DNA of 64,000 nt from contig CACYGX010000005.1 in assembly GCA_902774055.1 (NCBI GenBank), positions 281,420 to 345,419 on the forward strand. Direction: 5' to 3'. Shown here piece after piece: positions 8,487 to 16,859 of this stretch. A model generated the notes under the pieces. The model made no database searches. It worked only from the letters and a program-made list of their open reading frames with translations, and was not told the DNA's origin. Source of the stretch: an uncultured Bacteroidales bacterium (GTDB taxonomy: Bacteria; Bacteroidota; Bacteroidia; Bacteroidales; Muribaculaceae). Positions within the stretch are counted from its first letter, which is position 1, and each line of letters opens with the position of its first letter. The position numbers and the translations under genes are program-made.

Positions 8487-9950
8487 TCACAAGCTGACCT
8501 TGAGGTGCAGATCGTTGGAATGGGACTCATCGGGAGCGCCCACGGCGTTGTGGTCCTCAAGAATGCTGCGAACCAGAGGTTCCAGCTTGGGATAGACATC
8601 GTGCTCAAAGAACTCCCACAGGTTATCGGCTTGACTTGGGGCAACTTCTTCTATTATGCCGCGGATGCCTCGCTTGCCCTCGTTGATGATGTCCTCGATG
8701 TCCTTCTCCTGCTCGTTGCCCTCGATGACCGCGAGCATGGAGCGGGAGAGCACTTCGCTCAAGTGGCGCAGCGCCAATTGTGTGGCCTGCTGGGGGGTCT
8801 CGGGCAGATACACCTTACTGCCGTTAGACTCGAGCATGGCCTTGATTTGGCCCATCTGGCCACCCAATTTGTTCCAGGCCTTGCCCGAAATCATCGCTGC
8901 CAAGCCAGGGGTGGAATTAATGATGCGTTGGCGACCCAGTTCTCGCAGGGTGGGGCAGGATGGTGTGGCGTTGAGCCAGCGGGTGTCGATGTCCAGCATG
9001 CTGTGCTTGCTGTCAAGCGCGGCTATACGCAGGGCAAATGGGTAACAGATGCTACTACCCGTAGCCACCTCGACGATGCTGTCGGTGCGGTTATTATAAT
9101 ATTGTGTAGCGGCATCAGTCACATGCAGGTGGCCAGTGAAAATCGTGTGGATGCCGGCCTGCATGAGTTGATAAGCGATGCTATTGTGGTCTTGGACGAT
9201 GTAATTGGCCAGGAAACGCTCCTGCTGGTCAAAGTGGGGCACCAGGTGATGGTGCATCATGGCGATAACCTGCTTGCCCTGGCTCTTTGCTTTGCTGGCT
9301 TGGCCAATAATCCATTGCAGCGTTTCGGGCTTGATGCGTCCACCGTTATAATAGGTGTCAGTGCTGTCCCCACGACTGACAAGGGTGTTCTTCTCGTCCA
9401 TGTTGCTGTCGATGCCGATGACGACCACGCCCTTGATGGGTTCGCAACAGTAACTGAGCGATGCGGGGTCGCGTTGGACGCCCTTGCCGTAGCCATAGTT
9501 GCTGTAAATCTGCGCAAACTCGTCACGGGTTACAGTGGCTACAGGCAGGGTTTTGTCGCCCTCAAAGCGGCGGGCGTAGGGATTGTTGCAATCGTGGTTC
9601 CCAGGAATGACCAGCGGCTGGATGCCGTGTGATGCCATGCGGTCCAGGAATTGCACCATGCGTTCATGACTCGCGCGCTCGCCGTTATAGGTCAAGTCGC
9701 CCGTGAGCAGCACCACACTTGGCTTGATGTCTATAATGCTATCGGTGATGGCTGCCATGATTTCGTCACTCATGGCTACCATTTTGGTATCTACACGGTC
9801 AACGTTGTCGATGGCAGAGCCTGGCATCACCAGTTCAGGACTGAGCAGATGGGGGTCGCTGATAATAACCATGCGATCGACGGCGGTGTGGGCAGTACCT
9901 TCAAGTGCGAATAATGTGGATAGTATCATTATTAATAACGTCGTTTTCAT
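8487..9950 (-). CDS. Secreted calcineurin-like metallophosphoesterase
   Basis: A 487-residue paralogue of the downstream gene with the same metal-binding blocks: ISDPHLLSPEL, TGDLTYNGE, PGNHDCNNPY, MMHHHLVPHF and FTGHLHVTD. The N-terminus MKTTLLIMILSTLFALEGTA is a plausible Sec signal peptide, so it probably acts in the periplasm or outside the cell. It follows aroA by 21 bases on the same strand and is likely co-transcribed with it. The first block has P where the paralogue has L (SDPH versus SDLH), which does not affect the ligands. The substrate is not predictable; phosphate scavenging is one possibility. Confidence 0.88.
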   Translation of the reverse strand: MKTTLLIMILSTLFALEGTAHTAVDRMVIISDPHLLSPELVMPGSAIDNVDRVDTKMVAMSDEIMAAITDSIIDIKPSVVLLTGDLTYNGERASHERMVQFLDRMASHGIQPLVIPGNHDCNNPYARRFEGDKTLPVATVTRDEFAQIYSNYGYGKGVQRDPASLSYCCEPIKGVVVIGIDSNMDEKNTLVSRGDSTDTYYNGGRIKPETLQWIIGQASKAKSQGKQVIAMMHHHLVPHFDQQERFLANYIVQDHNSIAYQLMQAGIHTIFTGHLHVTDAATQYYNNRTDSIVEVATGSSICYPFALRIAALDSKHSMLDIDTRWLNATPSCPTLRELGRQRIINSTPGLAAMISGKAWNKLGGQMGQIKAMLESNGSKVYLPETPQQATQLALRHLSEVLSRSMLAVIEGNEQEKDIEDIINEGKRGIRGIIEEVAPSQADNLWEFFEHDVYPKLEPLVRSILEDHNAVGAPDESHSNDLHLKVSL

Positions 9951-9971
9951 AATCTTATCCTGCTATTGCAT

Positions 9972-11207
9972 TTATTGTGCCAACTGATTGATGATGAAGC
10001 CCGCGCGCTCCAGATGGCGCCAAAATGCGGGATAAGACTTGTCCACCACGGCGGCATCGGTAACGATGAGTCCTGGGAAACGCACCGCCGCTGGGGCAAA
10101 CGCCATGGCCAGCCGGTGGTCACCATGAGGGTCGATGACAGGAGGCTCTTGAGCGACGGCAACACGCTCGCCATACCATGAGATGGCATCCTCGCCTTCG
10201 ATTTTGAGGACGTAACCCAATTTGAGCAATTCGTCACGCAGGGCCTCCACGCGGTTGCTCTCCTTGATGTGTAGCGTTCGCACTCCAGTCATGCGGAACG
10301 AACGTTCCAGCAAGCACAACAGCACTACCCATGAGGGCACCAGGTCGGGCGTGGCTGCCATGTCGGCAAAACACGAACAGCAGCAGCCGATGAAATGGCT
10401 TGTGTCGAGGGTCGCGCCCTTGGCGTCAAAGTGTGTGTCAATGCCCAATTTCCTGCCCAGTTCCACCAGGTGGGCGTCCCCTTGGATGCTGTCGGCTGTC
10501 AATCTCTCGAGCGATAGCGACGAGTTGGGTATCAAGGCTGCAAGGGCATACCACGGTGCGGCTGCACTCCAGTCGGTCTCGACCTGGTAGTCGTTGCCCT
10601 TGTAACCATTGCCGATGGTAATGGTTGCTGATGTGATATCGACTTGTGCACCCATGGCTGTCATCACCGCTGCTGTCATGTGGATATAGGGCATCGAGAC
10701 GATATTTCCCGTGAGGTGGATTGTGCCGCCACCAATGTCGGGCAGTATCATCATGACGGCTGAAATAAACTGGGAACTGATGCCGCCGTCCATTTCCACG
10801 TGCCCGCCGACCATTGTCGTGCCCGTGATGCGCAAGGGCGGAAATCCGTCCTCACCCAGGTAGTCGATATGTGCTCCCATCGACCGCAGGGCATTGACCA
10901 ACGGGCCGATGGGACGCTGCCGCATACGTTCGATACCGTCAAGGGCCACCACGCGGCCTTCACGAGATGCAAAGTAAGCTGTCAGGAACCGCATGGCAGT
11001 GCCAGCCGCTCCCACGTTGATCTCATCCTTGTCTTGTGACAGGGCATCGACCATGACCCGTGAGTCGTCACACAGGGCTGGGTTTAGCACCATAGGATCG
11101 CCTTGACACAGAGCCGCGATGAGCAGGGCACGGTTTGAGATGCTCTTGGATGCGGGCAGTGGGATGCTTGCACAGGCCTGTTGTGGTGCGGTGAGTTGCA
11201 GGTTCAT
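9972..11207 (-). CDS. aroA: 3-phosphoshikimate 1-carboxyvinyltransferase (EPSP synthase)
   Basis: A cytosolic enzyme of the shikimate pathway that joins shikimate 3-phosphate and phosphoenolpyruvate. The 411-residue protein shows the substrate-binding motif SKSISNRALLIAAL (about 18-32), the PEP-site motif AAGTAMRFLTAYFA in place of the more common NAGTAMRPL, QRPIGPLVNALRSMGA, and the late HIKESNRVEAL and DPHGDHRLAMAFA motifs. It is slightly shorter than the usual roughly 430. It lies in a minus-strand run after cvpA, and shikimate kinase (aroK) is encoded elsewhere in this window at 60994. Confidence 0.95.
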   Translation of the reverse strand: MNLQLTAPQQACASIPLPASKSISNRALLIAALCQGDPMVLNPALCDDSRVMVDALSQDKDEINVGAAGTAMRFLTAYFASREGRVVALDGIERMRQRPIGPLVNALRSMGAHIDYLGEDGFPPLRITGTTMVGGHVEMDGGISSQFISAVMMILPDIGGGTIHLTGNIVSMPYIHMTAAVMTAMGAQVDITSATITIGNGYKGNDYQVETDWSAAAPWYALAALIPNSSLSLERLTADSIQGDAHLVELGRKLGIDTHFDAKGATLDTSHFIGCCCSCFADMAATPDLVPSWVVLLCLLERSFRMTGVRTLHIKESNRVEALRDELLKLGYVLKIEGEDAISWYGERVAVAQEPPVIDPHGDHRLAMAFAPAAVRFPGLIVTDAAVVDKSYPAFWRHLERAGFIINQLAQ

Positions 11208-11258
11208 TGTTCAGTTATTAGAATCGTTGTTGAGAAACAGCATCTTGTGTCTCGTTAG

Positions 11259-11837
11259 TCATCCCTTTGGGAGATAATCTGTCATGTCCTCGGTGGGTAC
11301 TGGTTCAATGAGGTCGCGGTAGAGCTTGAGGGAATCGCTGGGCATTTTCTCGCTCCCCAAGACCAGTGGCATCAGGTCGAGGGTGAACTCGTAAGGCTTG
11401 TTGTTCAACATGTGCTCGGTACCGAAGGTGTCCATGTCGGGATTGAAGGCATAGAGCAGATTTAGACCGATGCTCAAGATGAACGCATACTTGAACATAA
11501 ACAGCAGTGAGCCGCCCAGTTTATCAATAAACCCCAGGTTTACTGACCTTAAAGCACCCTTGAACAACCTCATTACCAGCCTGATGGCTACGAGCACGAG
11601 CAGGAAGGTAAATGCCAGCGCTACGGTCTTGACGGTGATGCTCGACAGTGGCCATGAGGCGGCACTGGGCACGATGGCCAGGAAAAGGTCCCTAGCTGCG
11701 TCGCCGCACTTGTAGCACAACACCATCGCCACCACCCACGAGATGAGTGACGACAACTGCCCGATGAGGCCCTTGCGGTAGCCTAGCACCAGACCGCCCA
11801 GCACAATCAGCAGGATGATAGCGTCAACAATGGTCAT
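11259..11837 (-). CDS. cvpA: CvpA family membrane protein
   Basis: A 192-residue inner-membrane protein with four hydrophobic segments. It begins TIVDAIILLIVLGGLVLGYR, the typical start of CvpA (colicin V production) proteins, and contains GFIDKLGGSLLFMFKYAFIL around residue 100, also family-typical. The biochemical role of CvpA remains unclear. It sits between the GH25 pair and aroA on the same strand, with 51-54 base spacers, so it is probably within one operon. The C-terminal 60 residues are hydrophilic. Confidence 0.85.
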   Translation of the reverse strand: MTIVDAIILLIVLGGLVLGYRKGLIGQLSSLISWVVAMVLCYKCGDAARDLFLAIVPSAASWPLSSITVKTVALAFTFLLVLVAIRLVMRLFKGALRSVNLGFIDKLGGSLLFMFKYAFILSIGLNLLYAFNPDMDTFGTEHMLNNKPYEFTLDLMPLVLGSEKMPSDSLKLYRDLIEPVPTEDMTDYLPKG

Positions 11838-11891
11838 ATCGCAATTGTTATTGTTTGTGGAAACGCAAAGTGTTGCGCTCCAGTGAGTGGA

Positions 11892-12638
11892 TTAATCAGC
11901 ATTCAGGAGGATCTCATCTAACCATCCATCCTTGTGGAAACGGCACAGGTCCACATAGGAATCGATGCCGGGAATAATCCCCGATTCGCTATATTGCCAG
12001 ATGGTGTACTCCCCCTCCCAATTGATTTCGGGTTCGGCGCTGGAATAGCGTCCGATGTACAAATGGTGCTTGTTGAAATGGGGGGTCAGATTTTTGTTGT
12101 AAAACCCCATGGTACTGTAAATCATGGGCTGTACACCATAGTGTCGCTCAACAAGTTCACAGAACTTGTCCACACTGTCGATGAGCTGGCTGCGGGACCA
12201 GTTGCCGCGCACCTCGACATCGAGCATCGGAATCAGGTCCTGGATGGACTTGAGGGCAAACGAGGAGAAGTTCTCAAACTGCTCATCGATAGTCGAGGTG
12301 GAACTGAGGTAGTGGTAACTGCCCACGAGCAGGCCGTGGCGCCTCGCTTGGGTGATATTGTGGGCGTAGTGGGGCGAACGGTAGGTGGAACCCTCGGTGG
12401 CTTTGATATAGACAAAACGGATGTCCTTGTCGCTGCTCACCTTTTCCCAGTCAATATAGCCCTGATAGCTAGAAATGTCGATGCCGTCATACTTGGCCTC
12501 GGCATTACGTGGGGCGATGTTGCGGGAGCCTGATTTCTTGTTGATAGCCCCTTGGCAGGCACACAACATGACCATGGCCACCATCAGCGCCATTGCTGTC
12601 AGCGGTGCTGGATGCTGGCTATGGTGCAGGTTAATCAT
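11892..12638 (-). CDS. GH25 lysozyme-like protein, probable lipoprotein
   Basis: A 248-residue muramidase-family protein that would cleave the glycan of peptidoglycan between N-acetylmuramic acid and N-acetylglucosamine. GH25 signature segments are DGIDISSYQGYIDW, FVYIKATEGSTY and the catalytic DVEVRG, plus WQYSESGIIPGIDSYVDLCRF. I chose the ATG at 12636-12638 because it gives a hydrophobic leader ending in a cysteine-containing segment (AMVMLCACQG), consistent with a signal peptide, possibly of a lipoprotein. Longer frames upstream are highly basic and overlap the preceding gene. The start overlaps the stop of the preceding GH25 gene by 8 bases, implying translational coupling. Confidence 0.88.
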   Translation of the reverse strand: MINLHHSQHPAPLTAMALMVAMVMLCACQGAINKKSGSRNIAPRNAEAKYDGIDISSYQGYIDWEKVSSDKDIRFVYIKATEGSTYRSPHYAHNITQARRHGLLVGSYHYLSSTSTIDEQFENFSSFALKSIQDLIPMLDVEVRGNWSRSQLIDSVDKFCELVERHYGVQPMIYSTMGFYNKNLTPHFNKHHLYIGRYSSAEPEINWEGEYTIWQYSESGIIPGIDSYVDLCRFHKDGWLDEILLNAD

Positions 12639-14184
12639 TGTCGGCCGAACTCTTATTGGTTTTGCGGCCCTTGTTTTTCGAGGCGCGGATGCTGTCGTTG
12701 CGCTGTGACTGCGACAACTTGGATGATGAGGTCTGCAACAGGCTAGTGGATTTGTTGGACTTGCCTGTTGAACTCTTCTTGGCTTTCTCCTCACGGGTCT
12801 TTTCCTCACGTGCTTTTTTGGCAGCGGCTTTGCGTTTAGCCTTTTCCTCAGCCTCCTTCTTGAGGGCGGCTTCGTGGGCTTGCTGGCGGGCCTTTTCCTT
12901 CTTCAGGCGCTCGGCCTTTTCCTGGGCCTTCTTGGCCTCTTCAGCCTTTTTCTTGGCCTCTTCTTCGGCTAACTTCTTGCTGCGTTCCTTGGCCTTCTTT
13001 TCTTTATCGGCCTGTCGTTGGGCTTCTTCTTGCTGCCGCTTGGAAGGCTTGGGAGCTTCCTTGGCCTTCTGCTCGGTGAGGTTCACGCTTGTCGGTTTTT
13101 CCTTGCGGTCCACAGCGTCGTGCACACTGCTTTTGGGCTTGTGCTTGCTGGGATGATACAGGATGTCATTAATAGAGCAACCCTTGTTGAAGCGACTCAG
13201 GTCCACCTCTCCCGCGTTACCCTTGACGGCGGGCTTGAAGACACCGCAGTCTGAGAATTGCCACATAATCCATCGGTAGCCGATATTGGGCTGAATGTTG
13301 CTGTATTTGGCGATGAAAAGGGGATAGTCGGCAAATGCGCGACCCAGATGCTTGGTGAAGAACTTCTCACTCGTGTAAATCAAGGGCTTGCAGCCGTAGT
13401 AGTCTTCTACCAGGTCGGCAAACACCTTGAGGCTGTCTCGCAACTGTTGGGAAGACCAGCGTCCTGTAACCTCGATGTCGATGACGGGCAACAAGTCTTG
13501 CTCCTCGCGGTTGGCTGTGCGGATGAAGTTCTGGAACTGTGTCGTTGCGCTGCTCTTGGTGGACAAGAAGTGGTAACTTCCCACCTTGAAACCATGCTTG
13601 CGGGCGTTGCGGATGTTCTCCTTGTAGCGGGGGTCAACATAGTCGCTGCCCTCGGTCGCCTTGATATAGACAAATTTGATCTTAGAGTAGTTCTTGAGTT
13701 GTGCCCAGTCGATGGTTCCTTGATGTTTCGACACATCAATGCCGTCAAACTGCACCTTCTCGGGGTTGAGGGTCTGTTTGGGCGGTTTGACGGGGGCTGC
13801 CTTGGCTGCTGAGTCCGAGTCCGCTTTAGAAACGGGTTTGTTGGCAGGCTTATTATCCGCAGGCTTAGCGGCAGCTTGCTGCTGGGCTGCGGGTTTGGCG
13901 GGCTGCTGTTGAACTGCAGGCTTAGTGGACTGCTGTTGGGCCGCGGGCTTGGCTTGCGGTTGTTGGGCAGCGGGCTTTTCTTCTTTCTTGTTGGAGTTCT
14001 TGGCGTCTTTCTTGTTGTCCTTGGTCTCGGACTTCTTTTTATCGTCGTTTTTCTTGTCTTTTTCTTTCACACGGGTGCGCGTGGGCTTGTTGATGTCAGT
14101 AGCCTGCTGAGCCACCGCACCATTCGTTGTGAATGTGGCGAGTAAAATGATAATAAATAAATGATATATGATCGTTGGACGCAT
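12631..14184 (-). CDS. Secreted GH25 lysozyme-like protein with charged flanking tails
   Basis: A 517-residue protein. MRPTIIYHLFIIILLATFTT plus AVAQQ forms a Sec signal peptide, which fixes the start at 14182-14184; the in-frame sequence further upstream contains the promoter. Next comes a K/D/E-rich then P/A/Q-rich linker (repeated PAAQQQ and PAVQQQ units), a GH25 domain (DGIDVSKHQGTIDW, FVYIKATEGSDY, catalytic DIEVTG) and about 170 residues of K/E/A-rich predicted coiled coil ending in a serine/lysine-rich tail. The GH25 domain is paralogous to that of the following gene. The tails could bind the cell wall or a polyanion; that is inference. A TAACTTTGC box lies 44 bases upstream. Confidence 0.88.
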   Translation of the reverse strand: MRPTIIYHLFIIILLATFTTNGAVAQQATDINKPTRTRVKEKDKKNDDKKKSETKDNKKDAKNSNKKEEKPAAQQPQAKPAAQQQSTKPAVQQQPAKPAAQQQAAAKPADNKPANKPVSKADSDSAAKAAPVKPPKQTLNPEKVQFDGIDVSKHQGTIDWAQLKNYSKIKFVYIKATEGSDYVDPRYKENIRNARKHGFKVGSYHFLSTKSSATTQFQNFIRTANREEQDLLPVIDIEVTGRWSSQQLRDSLKVFADLVEDYYGCKPLIYTSEKFFTKHLGRAFADYPLFIAKYSNIQPNIGYRWIMWQFSDCGVFKPAVKGNAGEVDLSRFNKGCSINDILYHPSKHKPKSSVHDAVDRKEKPTSVNLTEQKAKEAPKPSKRQQEEAQRQADKEKKAKERSKKLAEEEAKKKAEEAKKAQEKAERLKKEKARQQAHEAALKKEAEEKAKRKAAAKKAREEKTREEKAKKSSTGKSNKSTSLLQTSSSKLSQSQRNDSIRASKNKGRKTNKSSADND

Positions 14185-14227
14185 AGTCAATATAGTAAAT
14201 TGGGTGTTCCTTTTGCCGAAGTTGGCC

Positions 14228-14236
14228 GCAAAGTTA
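14228..14236 (-). promoter_or_regulatory. Promoter -7 box of the GH25-cvpA-aroA-phosphoesterase run
   Basis: The minus strand reads TAACTTTGC 44 bases before the start at 14184. It is the only clear promoter box for the minus-strand genes down to 7030. Confidence 0.6.
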
Positions 14237-14399
14237 AGAATAAAACCGCGAACGGCCATATTGAAACTATGAAAACTTCTTAGAAAAAGTGTTAATCCAC
14301 TATGAGTGTGATGACGCTCAATAGGTGCTCTACAAGCCGCTTTTTCATAAAAAATGCGAAAAACGCAGTCCATTAGTGGCATTTGTGAGCAAATATCAT

Positions 14400-14407
14400 T
14401 ATCTTTG
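14400..14407 (+). promoter_or_regulatory. Promoter -7 box of rnr
   Basis: TATCTTTG followed by TAG, 40 bases before the rnr ATG. It fits the Bacteroidota -7 box; a TTTG at 14382-14385 is present but closer than usual. Confidence 0.5.
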
Positions 14408-14447
14408 TAGGTTAAACGGTTTGAATTTAAAACAACGATACAAGAAT

Positions 14448-16859
14448 ATGGCAAGAAAAAGCGGACTGCAATCTTTGAGACTAGAGCGTCGTGAGTTTCA
14501 CGATAGGGTCATCAATTTTTTTAATGAGCAAGGCGAGGCTCCGTTCAACTACAAGCAGGTGTCGGCAGCTGTGGGTGCCAATACGCCCAAGCGACGCACT
14601 GTGATTGTTGAGATACTTGAGCAACTGGCAGTTGACGGTTTCCTGGTCCAGGTGGGCCCAGGAAGTTATAAGGCTGCTAACCGCTCGTCGGTGGCCGAGG
14701 GTATTTTCATTCGTCGTAGCAACGGCAAGAACAGTGTGGACACTGCCAGCGATGACGGATTGCCCATCATGGTCGCCGAGCGCAACTCGATGCACGCCCT
14801 GAATGGTGACCGTGTGCTGGTGCACATCAGTGCGGCCCGTCATGGCCTGGAGCCCGAGGCCGAAGTGGTCAAAATCCTTGAACGCAAGGAGCAGGTCTTT
14901 GTAGGAACCCTGCAGGTGCTCAAGTATTTTGCCCAACTGGCGACCGACAGTAAGTTCCTGGCGACCGATATCTTTATCCCGCTGGACAAACTCGCTGGCG
15001 GCAAGACTGGCGACAAGGTGGTTGTCAAGATTGTTGACTGGCCCGAGAGTTCCAACACGCCCATCGGCGAGGTCGTTGACGTGCTGGGCGTGGCGGGCGA
15101 GAACAATGCCGAGATTCATGCCATCCTCGCCGAGTTCGGCTTGCCCTACAAGTATCCCGAGAATGTTACCGAGGCTGCCGAGGCCCTGGATGCGGGCATC
15201 ACGCCCGAAGAGATTGCCCGTCGCCGTGACATGCGCGATGTGACCACATTCACCATCGACCCCGCTGACGCCAAGGACTTTGACGATGCCCTGTCAATAG
15301 AGAAACTCAAGAATGGCAATTGGGAAATCGGCGTGCACATCGCCGACGTGAGCCACTATGTGATGCCTGGTTCCATCATCGACAAGGAGGCCTATGAACG
15401 TGCCACCTCGGTCTATCTGGTGGACCGTACCATCCCCATGCTGCCCGAGAAACTGTGCAACAACATCTGCTCGTTGCGCCCCGATGAGGACAAACTCACC
15501 CACTCGGTGGTCATGGAGATGGATGCCGAGGCCAAGGTGAAGAAATACAAAATCTGCCATACGGTTACCCGCAGTAACAGGCGCTTCTCCTATGAGGAAG
15601 CACAGCAAATCCTGGAAACCGGTAAGGGCGACCTGGCCGACGAACTCGCTGTGCTCAATGACATGGCCAAGAAATTGCGCGCCCGCCGTTTTGACGAGGG
15701 CGGCTCGGTGTCCTTCAACCGCGAAGAGAAGAAATTTGAGATCGACGAGACGGGCAAGCCTACGGCTGTCCATATCCACGTGGCCCAGGATGCCAACAAA
15801 CTCATCGAGGAGTTTATGCTCCTTGCCAACTGCAAGGTGGCCGAGCACATCGGCAAGGTAGCCAAGAACAGAACCGCTAAGGCCTTTGTCTATCGTGTCC
15901 ACGACCAGCCTGACTTGGACAAGTTGCAGAATTTTGCCGACATTGCCGCTCATTTCGGTTACAAGGTGCGCACCAAGGGCTCTGGCCGCGACATCAACAA
16001 GTCTATCAACAAGATGCTGGAGCAGGCCAAGGGCAAGCCCGAGGAGGAGATGCTCGCCATCCTTGCTATCCGCTCAATGGCCAAGGCCATCTACAGCGCA
16101 ACCAACATCGGCCACTATGGCCTGGCGTTTGACTACTATACCCACTTCACCTCGCCCATCCGTCGCTATCCCGACTTGACGGTACACCGCCTGCTGGACA
16201 AGTATGCTGCGGGCGAGAAGAGCGTTGATCCCGTCAAACTCGAGGAGCAGTGCAAGCACATGAGTGCCCAGGAACAGTTGGCAGCCAATGCCGAGCGTGC
16301 CTCCATTAAATACAAGGAGGTTGAGTACATGGGCCAGCGCTTGGGTGGCGTTTTCACGGGTCACGTTTCTGGTGTGACCGAGTGGGGTCTGTATGTCGAA
16401 CTTGACGAGACCCATTGCGAGGGTTTGGTGGGCATCCGTGGCCTGGACGATGACTTCTATGAGTTCGATGAGAAGAATTACTGCATTCGCGGTCGCCGTC
16501 GTGGCAAGGTTTATCGATTGGGCGATCCCATATCCATCCAGGTGGCACGAGCCGACCTGATTAAAAAGCAGTTGGACTTCGTTCTTGTGGACAAGGAAAA
16601 TCCTGCCAACACTCACCGCATTGACCGTGAGCCCATTACCGAGCAGAACAGTCGCAGCGTGGGTGGCCGCCTCTCGCGAGACGAGCGTCAGCGCTTGCAA
16701 TATGAGGGCGGTAGCGCATCGCGTCGGCAGCAGCGCGGCAGTCGTGGTAACTCTACACGCCGTCAGGTGCAGGAAGCAAGAAACTCCAGTAAATCCGGCA
16801 GGCCCGGTTCTTCGAGAAAATCTGGCCGCTCGGGCAAACCCCGTGGCCGCAAGAGATGA
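14448..16859 (+). CDS. rnr: Ribonuclease R
   Basis: An 803-residue 3'-5' exoribonuclease that degrades structured RNA. The start at 14448 (MARKSGLQSL) follows the promoter box, so an upstream in-frame extension is not used. It shows an N-terminal winged-helix-like region (FNYKQVSAAVGA), cold-shock-like domains, the RNB catalytic motif TIDPADAKDFDDALS near residue 270 with its metal-binding aspartates, an S1 domain (about 635-720, FTGHVSGVTEWGLYVELDE) and a basic Arg/Ser/Gly-rich tail of about 65 residues, as in many RNase R proteins. The following mtaB overlaps its stop by 4 bases (ATGA). Confidence 0.95.
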   Translation: MARKSGLQSLRLERREFHDRVINFFNEQGEAPFNYKQVSAAVGANTPKRRTVIVEILEQLAVDGFLVQVGPGSYKAANRSSVAEGIFIRRSNGKNSVDTASDDGLPIMVAERNSMHALNGDRVLVHISAARHGLEPEAEVVKILERKEQVFVGTLQVLKYFAQLATDSKFLATDIFIPLDKLAGGKTGDKVVVKIVDWPESSNTPIGEVVDVLGVAGENNAEIHAILAEFGLPYKYPENVTEAAEALDAGITPEEIARRRDMRDVTTFTIDPADAKDFDDALSIEKLKNGNWEIGVHIADVSHYVMPGSIIDKEAYERATSVYLVDRTIPMLPEKLCNNICSLRPDEDKLTHSVVMEMDAEAKVKKYKICHTVTRSNRRFSYEEAQQILETGKGDLADELAVLNDMAKKLRARRFDEGGSVSFNREEKKFEIDETGKPTAVHIHVAQDANKLIEEFMLLANCKVAEHIGKVAKNRTAKAFVYRVHDQPDLDKLQNFADIAAHFGYKVRTKGSGRDINKSINKMLEQAKGKPEEEMLAILAIRSMAKAIYSATNIGHYGLAFDYYTHFTSPIRRYPDLTVHRLLDKYAAGEKSVDPVKLEEQCKHMSAQEQLAANAERASIKYKEVEYMGQRLGGVFTGHVSGVTEWGLYVELDETHCEGLVGIRGLDDDFYEFDEKNYCIRGRRRGKVYRLGDPISIQVARADLIKKQLDFVLVDKENPANTHRIDREPITEQNSRSVGGRLSRDERQRLQYEGGSASRRQQRGSRGNSTRRQVQEARNSSKSGRPGSSRKSGRSGKPRGRKR

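Noticed and set aside
8505-9632. A 375-codon plus-strand frame opposite the secreted phosphoesterase
   Set aside because: No family features; the opposite strand has all metallophosphoesterase blocks.
12639-12809. Upstream extension of the second GH25 gene (57 extra residues)
   Set aside because: The extension is highly basic, lies inside the preceding gene and would hide the signal peptide.
14325-14447. Upstream extension of RNase R by 41 residues
   Set aside because: The promoter box at 14400-14407 falls inside it, and the family N-terminus starts at MARKSG.
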